From contig CAJNOQ010000152.1 of assembly GCA_905250885.1 (NCBI GenBank), positions 1-64,000 on the forward strand: 64,000 bases of DNA, read 5' to 3'. This DNA is from Didymodactylos carnosus (lineage: Eukaryota; Rotifera; Eurotatoria; Philodinida; Philodinidae). Numbering within the stretch: the first letter of the stretch is position 1; each line of letters begins with the position of its first letter. This document shows positions 13,228 through 24,200 of this stretch, in pieces. The position numbers were made by a program, and so were the translations under genes. Below the pieces are notes generated by a model, which made no database searches, was not told the DNA's origin, and saw nothing but the letters and a program-made list of their open reading frames with translations.

Positions 13228-16200
13228 GATGCTATTAGATAATAAATAAATAAGTAAAAAAAAAGAAAGATAGAAAAAAAGAAGGAAAGAAGATTGTTGT
13301 TTACAAACAATGTCACAAAAATATGTTTAGACAAAGCAACAAGAAGATAAAGAAGAGAATTGTTGGTGATCTTCGTGTCACATTATAATAAAACAATACA
13401 TATATCGGCCACATCTAAAATAAATAACAAAAATAATTTTAGACAGTGTGAAAACATCATGTTATTATATCTTGACATTGTTAGTCTAAGTGTAGACTTT
13501 TACTAGTTGCTTTCTCTTTCCGCTACAAAATGTAACAATAAACAAATGCATTAATGATTTCTGATTCTAGCAGACAAAAATCTTTCTCAGATCATGGCAA
13601 AACCTGTCTCTTTGAATTATGAAACTATATGTATGTAAATTCACTAAAAATCCGAATTTTCATGATCATTATGTTTATCAACTACAAGTATTTTGATTCT
13701 TTTTCACGATAATATAGCTTATTTTTCACGCAAAGGCTAGAATCTTGTTGTTTTACATACCACTATTTGTCCCAATAGTTATTTGAATTGCCAAATGAGT
13801 TCTTTCGTCATAAGGACAAAAATACAATGAACTTATCAAAATAAGCGCAACTGATGGTTTTAAAAAAGAGACTTCCTCTTTCGAGAGAATTATAATTGTA
13901 ATTAAGATCTGAGGAGTTAAGATTTCAATGATCGAATTAGTAAGACATAGCTATCTTTTGTTTTTGACAGATGACATATAAATATGAAAACTTGACACCG
14001 TATGGTAACAAACAGCAAATAAAGTGAATATCATTCTAAATACCTCTGCTGCAACCGGTATTTTGTGAAAAGTAGCTGCCGATAATATACCAACAATCAA
14101 TTGCAGAAAAGGAGCTAAAAAAAGCTAGTATAGAAATTTAAACATCCCAACATATCCAGTTCGGTCTAGTTATGCAAGTCTACAATTATTGTAGAAAAGT
14201 TTTTGATATTATTAAATTATGCTCACAGCAAATCAATTCTTGAGAAGGTATACGTATTATTAATTTTAAGATGACTAATACGAGTAACACTTTTAATATG
14301 AAAAATAACATTTATAGGCAAGTAGTGAATACGATTAAGATATTTCTATGAGGAAAACACAATAAAAGCAACTTTTTCGATTTATCACGATCAACAATGA
14401 AATTGATTTATTCTATAAAACTTCCAATACTTTTAGGACCGCACTTTTCTTACAGTCGTCGATTAAATACGAGAATTATTTTTCTACAGATTATCGTATT
14501 CGATTATCTCTGAATGACTAGAGCTTCTTCACATTGTTCTTATAAATTTTTTTTGGGTACTGAATGAATGTTGTCTAAACAATGACTGTATATTGTCTTC
14601 TAATCTTTATTTTATTTTGTTTTGACGGGCGATATTAGTCAGATGACATTGGCCAATCAAATCTCATAAAATAGACCTCACTAAAGACGTTTTTTGGAAA
14701 AGGAAGAATTATTATAATATATAGATGACTGTCTTGATTTCTGTCAGACATGATTCTTGCCAATCTGAAGTTGTCTTACACTGTAGACATATCAATGTGA
14801 AGAAAAAAATTAAGTTCATTTAGAGTTGTGAAAAAGCGCTTTTTCGTATTCAATACACTCGATAACTCAGCAGATTTTCTATTTTTGACAGGAGGTACGA
14901 CCAAATGTTTAGAAAAAACTTTCAGACAAAAATGGCGAACAAAAAAATTTTCATAGAAAAATAATATTAGTTTCAAAATTTCTCTTTGTGCTTCCGAGAA
15001 GAGTCTCGGAATCGTCCCTGTCATGTACTCGATACGGGTGTTGAGCTAGAGTAGAAATGTTAATTTAAAGACGACAGTAATCAAATAAAACGTAAAAAAT
15101 CCATCTGAATCTAATATAATGCGACATTCGGTTTTGGGCTAACTTTAGCTTCTAATTTTATCCCTAAACAATGACAATGATCCAAATTTCCTAGAAAAAT
15201 GGACAGAAACATAATTTTTCTTAAAACAAGAATCTTGTCAGATTATACGTAGGATACTTGCTTTCTCCAAGTGCATAAACCCATCGAAATTAAGCACAGA
15301 AAAGAGAGTAGAAAAAAAAGATTTTTTTCTGTCGATCTTCTTTCCTCTTCCAATAAAACATAATTGAGGTTTTTTTCCTATGAAAATTTAAAGAAGGTTG
15401 TGTTGTGGACGGTATATATACGTGTCCTTGCTTTTTTTTCTTACAGTCTAGTTCATCTTTCTTCCTCTGGCTTCTTGCCAATTATAAACAAATAAAAAAA
15501 CACAAATCGATGAATGAATGTATTTTTGAGCATAGCTGTTGGTTTTCTCTCATGTTAACTAGGAGACGAAGCGTAAATTAACTAATCATGCAGTTTGATC
15601 TCTAGAATATGGAGATTGCTTACAAATCATAATGATCGTTGATGGTTATAGCTGTCATAAGTATATGATATATGCATGTTGTACGACAAAATATTTTTTA
15701 TTCACTGTCTTAAAGTTTCTGTTCCCAAGTACTTGAATACAAGAGATTTTGCTAGTGGAGCTTTCTACACGATTCATGTACTTCAAATGGTAACAATAAA
15801 TTACAGAGTAACTCCCATAGTGATTCGAATCAGAGATGAACCAAGAAAGAGAATGCATATGAGAGCGATTGAGTTGTTAAGAACATTCATGAAAAATAGC
15901 AAAAGGCGAGATGAATTGTTTACTTTCTAATGTGTAGCACACTTGTGATATGATTAATTTGCTATAACGCTATATTAATAACTGTTTTTGAGGAGTTTTC
16001 ATCCTGTTGGACACGTAGATGTTTAACAGTGAAATTATATGATACCTAGCGCTTGCTCATCCTATACTTTTGTTCTTTGGATAGATCAATTTCTCTGCTC
16101 TTGTATGTAAACCAGAAACGTGATACAAGACATCAAAATATACAATCAGAAGATGGTATTTAGTTGACCATCTCGACTATTTTTGGAAATGGATAAATTT

Positions 16201-17150
16201 TGGAACCAAATCACGGTTGAGAGAGATTGAAAGTTTATGAACAGGTTTAAAAACTAGTTCCAAACGGTCAATTTTGACTAACACCAAGCCGAAGCTACGA
16301 TTCAAAGTCGTACGTCTAGATAGACGATGTATCAGCTATTTATAGAAAAAAATTTCAAGTTTCCATCATGTTTCGTTCCAAAGTTATAGTTCGAATTTTT
16401 GACAAAAATATCCATTTTGTCAATTGAATTTCTTGCTGTCTTTTGAAGTGTAGAATCTACTGATAAGTGCAGGTGAGATGCTATAGGTAAAGATAATATA
16501 TCTCAAAGAAAGATTTTTTCTTTGCAAATTCTGTAAAGCTGCCTCTTTTACCGAGATAAAGTACATTTGTGCCCATGTGGAGAATTCTGAGATGCGCTGA
16601 AGCCATTTCGTTGGTGCACTCAGGAGGAATTGATTTTACAGCACGACTCTAGCTAACCAAATTGAGTTATAATGCATGAAAATCAGTCCTTTTCTCAAGA
16701 ACCATGATAGCTATGGATTTCTAATTTTGTGTGATGATAGCTCTCACCAAATGCTGATCACTCAGCGAATTTAAGCCTTTTTTTTACAGGATGGTTCATA
16801 AGAAATAAGCATTTCATTTCTTTTCCGTAAAATATTAATAACTTATGATTCAAAAAAGATAAAAACTTTTTCTTTTCGGCAGAACGTACCCTTGACTCTC
16901 GTTTAACTATAGTAAACGTTTAAAGTATTAGCTTATAATGATTACTGAAAGATAGCTATTTTACCATCGAGTGCCATTTTTGCAGTCACCAGTTCTATCA
17001 TAGATTCTGTGATTAATGTGCATCAGAATGATGTAAAAATACAATCACGAAAACCTACGGTAAGAGAAAATGTAGATGAAACTTGGTCAGAAAGATTGCA
17101 CACACCTCGCCTCCCAACTATTTCACTTATATTGTGCCTTTTTGTATTGT
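13228..17150. other. Upstream BET region and repeat-like spacer
   Basis: Contains the presumed promoter and 5' UTR of the BET gene. Minus-strand 15024-14776 encodes an 82-codon ORF with an SEAQREILKLILFF start that loosely recalls the N-terminal helix-turn-helix part of IS630/Tc1-like transposases; this is weak. Plus-strand 15676-15930 is an 84-codon ORF without recognisable motif. The stretch 16150-16900 resembles interspersed repeat filler but I could not delimit an element. Confidence 0.4.
14044..14114 (-). other. Exon-like block of unknown affiliation
   Basis: On the minus strand a TTTTTTTAG acceptor is followed by 71 nt open in one frame (PFLQLIVGILSAATFHKIPV then AAE) and a GTATTT donor. 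The frame stays open after the donor for about 30 more codons. It could be an upstream BET exon, an exon of an unknown gene, or chance. No neighbouring exon was found. Confidence 0.25.
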
Positions 17151-17194
17151 TTTTTTTCTAACCATTCCACTTTAATTCCTTTTTTGTTTCCGCA

Positions 17195-17770
17195 TTTCCC
17201 TGTTCATGACAGCTTGACAGCATTAATACGTCTAGCTTGTCTTTCCATTTAAGAACCGTGATTCCATTTGCTTTCTTATCTCTCAACGTTTTAATTTAGT
17301 TGCTGTAATAGCTTTCGGAACACCTATTAGAACGTAATGTTCCACAAAGATCAGCCAAATTACTTTTCAAATATATTGCCAGATCATAACTTGTATAAAA
17401 ATAATCTGTTATAAAAACTCTTCCTTTGTTCAATAACCCGTTTCCCAATTTCGCTACCACAGATCCATCGTCTCATCTACAATAACAGTTTCACCTGACA
17501 TGCACAGACTTTTTACATTTTTCGTAACTAAATTGATTAATGCCTGTATTTTATACGTTCGATTCGTACCATCACGAGGAATTGAATTATCTGTAAAAAG
17601 TGTATAACGCATCGTATGATTGTGCAAAAGAGAATGATAGTAAATCGGATATTTTTTCCAATGACATTCAATCATCAGAAAATGAACCAAGCCAGTTTAA
17701 CATAATAATACCAAGAAATACCTCAACATTAGTGTACTTCCATCTTTTCATTCTACTCGTTCGATTAATA
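17195..17770 (-). pseudogene. Degenerate piggyBac-type transposase
   Basis: Minus-strand segments in changing frames spell piggyBac landmarks in the right order: WKYTNVEVFLGIIML (about 17755-17700), then GETVIVDETMDLW with the first catalytic Asp (to 17454), then LLNKGRVFITDYFYTSYDLA with the second Asp and CGTLRSNR (17447-17285), then NGITVLKWKDKLDVLMLSS (about 17275-17215). At least two frame changes and in-frame stops separate them, so it is dead. Plain DNA transposon; its ends (TTAA target, TIRs) were not located. The sequence further upstream to about 18200 may be its decayed N-terminus. Confidence 0.85.
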
Positions 17771-18289
17771 GTACTTTTATTCAATAATTCTTGAGAATAG
17801 CCATTCGTTTATGTCACCATTAACTCTAGATAAACGAAGAAAAAACATCAATTGATTACACCTTGTTGTGAAACCAACCCTTTTTTCCAGTAAATAGAAT
17901 TCTTTATAAATTTTGTATGCTGCACGACCTATAGGATCACTTTTATCGGTATCTGTAGTTGAATTATTAGAAGTAATATTCTCTAGTTCGTCAGAGTTTC
18001 ACTCTCTTTCCGAAGAATCGCCTAATATTATAACTGATATACATCTGCATGGGTAGCATGTTGTTCATGGATTAGTTTTTGTAAAAATATCCATTAGAGA
18101 TTGACTTGTACTATTGCACATATTCCAAAGATCAATACGGTACTCTGGTGATCTTCCGGCATGATTTAGCTGTGCTCGTCGTTGCAATAACATATTATAG
18201 CTACAAATTCATTTACAAAATTCAAAAACACATATCAATGTATGTTCGTTCGAAATAATCGATTATATTATGGACCTTGATAACCGTTA

Positions 18290-19200
18290 CCAAAGTCGGA
18301 GGATTTTCTATAAACTGGAAATCACCGGCCGTTTTCTAGTTTATAGAAAATCAATCGAATTTCTATAACACTAGAATACCCGGAAATTTTCATGACCTAG
18401 AACGTCTAAAGCGATTATATTATTACTGTGCTAAACATCAAAGATGAATCTTAAAAAATAATATACAATCTTGTAGAAAATTAAATTGTCTATCGTTTGG
18501 TATAGTAAGGAATTTTTTTTTCTTAAACGATAGTATTGTATGCAGTTTGTTTTATTAGGGATAAAAATCCAGAAACGGTCAAAATGACCGCTACGGGCGT
18601 TCTAGTGATAAATAATTTCCAAGAATCTGGAAATTCGAATCTGATTTTCTATAAACTTGAAAATCCTCGGCCATTTTCTAGAAAGTGGAAATTCGCTCAG
18701 GAATTTATAGACCAAATACTTATTTATCTTTTTGTTTTGCAATCAGTATAGGTATAAGAGCGTCACATAAAGACACTCATATTACACTTAAATCAACTTT
18801 GACGGTTTCTACTTTAGATCACAATTCTGCCTATGCTAGCAAGAGTTTTGATTTAGGCAGAGACAGTGGTGGCGCGAAGTTTTGGTAGGAACGTCCGAAA
18901 ATCGGAGACGTTCACCAGAAATTTCTCAAAAGCATGAGCGGGGTCAATCCCCATACAACCTGGTCGCGCCACCACTCGGTGCAGACCCGCCAAGGAATTT
19001 CGAGTTTATAGAAAATCAAAAAGAAATTTCTACTTTCTTGAAAATTATTTATGGAAATTCAACGAGGATTTTCTGGTTGGTTGGAAATTCGATTTTCTGT
19101 AAACTGCAAATTCCTCGGGGAATTCCCATAAGTATTATTCCTCGGGAAATTCCTATAGGTACTCTTTGCAATTCGCCTAGCATTTTCCATAAATAATTTC
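18290..19200. repeat. Region of reiterated AAATTCC/TCGGGGAATT words
   Basis: Words such as TTTTCTATAAACT, GGAAATTC and TCCTCGGGGAATTCC recur in both orientations at 18305-18385, 18640-18710 and 18990-19190. The core is largely self-complementary. It is interrupted at about 18730-18990 by unrelated sequence that includes the structured block at 18865-18976. Probably several overlapping copies of one non-coding element. Confidence 0.6.
18865..18976. other. 112-bp multi-stem inverted-repeat structure
   Basis: A perfect 13-bp closing stem (AGTGGTGGCGCGA at 18865-18877, TCGCGCCACCACT at 18964-18976) encloses two further hairpins: AACGTCCGA/TCGGAGACGTT (18890-18912) and GGGG-TCAAT-CCCC (18940-18952). 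It is far more GC-rich than its surroundings. It could be a small structured RNA or a tiny element with 13-bp terminal repeats. It does not fit a tRNA on either strand and lacks the hammerhead CUGANGA core. Confidence 0.5.
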
Positions 19201-19373
19201 CAACCTTACAGTGTATGTGAATAATCATTATAATCTAAACGTAGTTTTTGTTTTGTTGCACCCATTATCTAGGATTCTTGTCATGTTGAAGGAGTAAAGA
19301 TCGTCGAAAGCATGATTTATTGCTGTCAAAGTTAAACTGTTGAACATGCCGGTACACACGTGTTCAATACTGG

Positions 19374-19808
19374 CAAAATATCGCCGGTTACCACGCGGTA
19401 TACCATGAGGTTACCGCTATGTAAGCACAAAAATAACCGCACGGTTACCGCGGTTACCATGCGGTATTTTCTTTAATCCGTGGTTATTTTTCTCATTATG
19501 AATTTGTAGGACGTGAGTTCGAAACTGTTTTCAAGTTATATTTTCTTTTTGGTCATTTATCTAGCGCTCAAAGCACAAAAAGGAAATTTATATATTATTA
19601 GCACCTGGAAGGAAATTTACTCGCGTCAACGTTCACACTTCGACGAGCCGTGAATATAAAAAAAGAAAGAAAAAAGATAATCTGAAATAGAAAATCGAAA
19701 GTTTTTCGAAATTTTTGTGTTTCTTATATACTTCTACGGCTGCAAAACAAAACGGGGAATGAGAAAAAATGGTTACCGCGCGGTAACCGCGCTCACTGGC
19801 GGTATTTT
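19374..19808. repeat. Palindromic element with GGTTACCGCGGTAACC words
   Basis: Left end CAAAATATCGCCGGTTACC and right end GGTAACCGCG...GGCGGTATTTT are imperfect inverted repeats (GCC/GGC next to AAAATA/TATTTT). Inside both ends the word GGTTACC and its complement alternate with CGCGG. The middle is ordinary AT-rich sequence without a gene. A small non-autonomous element. Confidence 0.65.
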
Positions 19809-20161
19809 AAAAAAAGCACGATATGGGTATATTCCACAACTTTATTTTAAATATTCGGATGTTTCATTATTCTGGAAATTAAAATTTAAACATCCAGTTT
19901 CTGACACAAAATACTTGATTTTCGAAAATGAGTAAGTACGGACTTTTATGCTGCAAAACCAGATCGTAGATCAGGAACTCATTAATGTTTTCTGTAGATT
20001 TGGTTCTCCCGATTGCTCAGAGCATTTTAAAAGAGTGCCTCTGTCGAATCTAAACATTTTTTTCCGGCTTGTTCTGATTTTCAGTGAATTTTTTGCTAAA
20101 TTGCCTAGAAGAACGAACGTGAAAAATTGTTTGAATAAAGTTTATATTATTAAAAATAATA

Positions 20162-20353
20162 ACCCTAGTCGACTCCCATGGGACTCTTGTCACGGGAGTC
20201 AGGTGGGATTTTTAAGGAACTCGCTGCTCGGGACTCCCGTGGGACTTTGAGGACTTTCGAGTCTAGCGAAAGTCCTCAAAGTCGCACAGGAATCCTGATC
20301 GAGTCCCTTCATGTGACAGAAATCCCATGGGAGTTTTGTCGTGAGTCTTGACT
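20162..20353. repeat. 190-bp palindromic MITE, GGACTCCCATGGGAGTCC words
   Basis: Ends are CCCTAGTC and GACTAGGG. The whole element folds on itself: GACTCCCATGGGA near the left end pairs with TCCCATGGGAGTTT near the right, and a central ACTTTGAGGACTTTCG / CGAAAGTCCTCAAAGT hairpin forms the axis. No ORF. It directly follows an AATAAAGTTTATAT tract like the one that ends the LINE at 31541. Confidence 0.75.
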
Positions 20354-21235
20354 AGGGAACGGTTTCTATTTTATCTATTGAAACGTATGATGTTGGATGT
20401 ATAAAAATTTAACGGTTATAGAGATGTCAGTAAAAGATGTTAGTTGAAAGGGAAAGTGAATCATACTTATTCGAAATATGGAAGAACTGTTCATCAACGA
20501 AAGTCGTAATTATAAGGACACTAAACAATAGTGTAAAGCTAATTTTGTATACTTAAATAATTTTCATTGGTTAGATATTACGCACAGAGTATTTTTTGGA
20601 TTATACCGGAAGAGAAATGCAAAAGAACAAAACCAATCACAACAGAAAATAAAAAAGTATAATCATATATAATCATAAGGAAATAAACAATTAGAGAAAC
20701 AAAGAAAGCAAAGAAAACAATAGTCATTTTGCCATGCATTGAGATCCATTTTTAATATGGACTTTAATATCAGAGGAGACAAGTAGACTTGTCACTGTAA
20801 TTCACTATAAAAAACTGAAACCCACTGTAATTTCTATCGCGACTTTAAAATGTTCACTGTATATCTAATATAACTGTAAATGTGAATGTGTAGTGAATTC
20901 TGATTGAACTACAAATTCTAACTGTGTCGCGTTAATTCTACAACGGAAAAACTCACTATGACAAAAAAAATCTCTAACAAAAATACTGATTGTAAGACCT
21001 AATCAGAGCATCCTCGTTAGATCCAAATACTTTGAATGTCAACCATCTAAAGATCAATCACTCACGCCAGATGCGCTAATCTTACGGAGATTTTTTTGTT
21101 AATTCAAATATTAAACACCGTTCGCTTATTGATCGTCAAATTAAGTCCAGCAAGATGATTTAGAATTGTATTACTAATCTGGTCATTTATCCGCTTATTA
21201 TTCCACTTTGGATCTTTGGTATTTTTTTAGATCAG
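20354..21235. other. Spacer upstream of USP19
   Basis: No gene or bounded repeat seen. A TTTTTTTAG acceptor-like sequence ends at 21230, five bases before the chosen USP19 start, so a 5' non-coding exon of USP19 may lie in this region. Confidence 0.5.
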
Positions 21236-24200
21236 ATGGATGAATCGTTATCTAGGTCATTTGATTTCGAAGATTGTGAAAATCGGGTTCTTGTGAAGCT
21301 GTACGCAAGTGATCAGCTAGAACTCAAAGATATCGATTTTGAAATTGACTCAGATGTATTAGGCGTGTCAACGCCAAGTAAGTACAAACTTAATCAAGGG
21401 ACTTTTATGAGACAATGCTTGAGACAATTGTTAGAGGACTCTTTTTTATGTCCACGAATAAGACGCTGTATTTTTCTGTGTTTAGCTAGTGAAAAATGGT
21501 ATTTTCAACTATTCGGTCATATTTATCCGGATAAAACAGAAATTAATACGGATAAAAATAACACACAAACATCAATCTCGATCACTCTTTACAAACAACA
21601 ACCGCGTGTCGTTTGGCATACTCTTCACAGTCTCAGTTCAATACCCATCACTCCACAACGTCATTCTGTTCATACGGGCATTTCTTCTGACCGTCATTAT
21701 GATACATCTTCAACAGAAACAGCCACAACAACAGTAACAAATTCCACTTTTCTATTAAACGATCACAATTCAGAACAACTAGATGCAACCACTCATTTTC
21801 ACGAATTACAATTTAAAAAAATGGAATCCGAAATATCTGGAGAAACAGATGCAACAATAACCACAAACTTTCATATTAAAAAAGTTGAAATTTTATCAGT
21901 ACGTTTTACCGAAACAAATTTTATTGTAAATTTTCAATCCTGGTAAGATAATTTGTGTTACTTAGACAAGAACTATTTTGTATTTCGATTCTTCCAGTGA
22001 TGAACAGTTTCTTCAATTTCATTCGTCTACTACAAATTTTCTAAATCCACAAACTAAATTTAAATTACTCGTTCGTGTGAAAGAACGTATTATACCCGAA
22101 CAGTGTACATGGAAATTGACATTGACATCGATTGAAATTAAATTAGTAAAAGAAAATTTAGGAAGATGGCAAAAACTAATAGCTTCAGAATACGATGAAC
22201 AAACAACAAAATCTCAATTCCCCACATTTTTATCAACTCAACCATTTACAATGTCCACTCCACCTTCACTATCTTCATCCACAACAACAACAGTTACGCC
22301 GTCAAAAGGTTGTTTATACCCATGACAAGTAAATGGATTTTGTTAAAGTTTTATTTTTCTCCTTTTAGTATCCATTGCCTTACCTGCACCAGCACTACGG
22401 GCATCAACAACGGTAAGAAATACACTGTTGTGAACAGGTGCAGTTTATTCTGCATCTTGTTTTTTATGGACTAAGTTATGTCGATATTCTGTTGAGGTTG
22501 AATTAGTTTCTCTTAGAATTTTTTATAAATACATGTCTCTGCATTCTGAGCATTTTGGTGTTGTCAAAATCGGATGTAAAATAAACATTTTTTGTCTTTT
22601 AGAATGAATTCAAATCATTGTATAGTACTGGACGTGATACAAGTCTACGAACAACAGCGTCGGCTGAAGGCTATACAGGCATTTATAACCCAGCTAATTC
22701 ATGTTTCATGAATGCTGCTATACAATGTTTAGCGAATACAAGAGAATTACGAGATTATTTTCAACGTATGTATTGAAAATTAACCAGTTTGGTATGAATA
22801 ATTACTTAGTATAAATAAATGTTTAAGGATGTTATTATCCATTGGAAATAAATAAAACAAATCCTTTGGGTATGAAAGGTGCAATGGTCGAAGAATTTGG
22901 TGTGTTAATGGATAATCTATGGAGTGGAAAATATAATTATACAAGTGCAAATAAATTAAGAGTAGGTATATTATATTTTCAGATATTCATTCATTCATTC
23001 ATTCTCTTCTGTTATAGAATCTAGTCGCACAACGTCATCAAGAATTTGTTAGTAATGGTCAACATGATGCCCAAGAATTACTCACAATTTTACTTGATGC
23101 TCTACACGAAGTATGTTCACGTAAAAGTCTACTTTCTTATTTCAAATGACGTTTCTTTTAGGATTTGAATCGTGTAAAAATTAAACCAAATGTTCCAGCT
23201 GTTGAAGATCAAGGGAGACCTGATTCTGTAAGAGAATTTGTCATAGTTTATCTTCGGTAATCGATTGAAAAATAAATTTTTGACTATTTTTTCGATTAGG
23301 TTATTGCCGATGAATATTGGCAAGGTTATTTAAGTCGTAATGATTCAATAATCGTACAGTTATTCACTGGACAATTTAAATCAAAAACCAAATGTCCACA
23401 ATGTAACAAAGTAAGCGTGTAGCTGATAAGAATTTTTTCTAATTTATTGCTCTACATAATAGGAATCTGTTACATTCGATCCATTCACATCACTATCAGT
23501 ACCATTACCAAAACGAACAGCAGTCGATACAATCGTCACATATAGAACAGAAGGAAAACAACCAATTAAAGTAAATTTTACAAAGACGTTCAAATCTGTG
23601 TAGAAATCAGTTTTTCTGTATTTGTTTACTTTTAGTATCGTATCCTCATGTCATACGATGGCTTAATTCATGAACTTAAAAGTATATTGTCATTAAAATG
23701 TGGTTTGCATCCAACTAAGGTGCGTTTTGTCGTTGTTTATACTATAGATTTTTTTATTATAGAGAAACTCTTAAACAAACTTAATCTTTCTCACTATTGT
23801 TTTTAGATGTGTGCCTATCGACTTCGGAATAATAATCGTCTAGTTGATTATTTGAAAGATGACGATCGTGTGTCGGTAAATAATTTTTCATGGAACACAA
23901 ATGATATCATCTATATGTAAGTTCGAGAGAAAGAGTTAAGCATGCATCCATTCTAAACGGATAGTTATAGTTATCATCATTAAGAACCTCCAATTTTCAA
24001 TCGAGTTTTGATATAAGAAAAACTCAGTTTGACTTTTCTCTATCTGCTAATGAAGTAGAAATCATTAAGATATCTAAAAGTGGCTTGGAATTGGTTAAGA
24101 TTGTAAAAAAAAATAGAAAATTTGAGCGATAATGGTTCTAACTTTACTAATAGATAGAGGAAAGTCAATATCTTATATTAAAACTCGATTGAAATTGGAA

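Noticed and set aside
15676-15930. 84-codon ORF as a host gene
   Set aside because: No flanking splice context, no motif, and it is isolated in repeat-like spacer.
18865-18976. tRNA gene or hammerhead ribozyme
   Set aside because: The arm lengths and loop do not fit a tRNA on either strand, and the hammerhead core CUGANGA/GAAA is absent.
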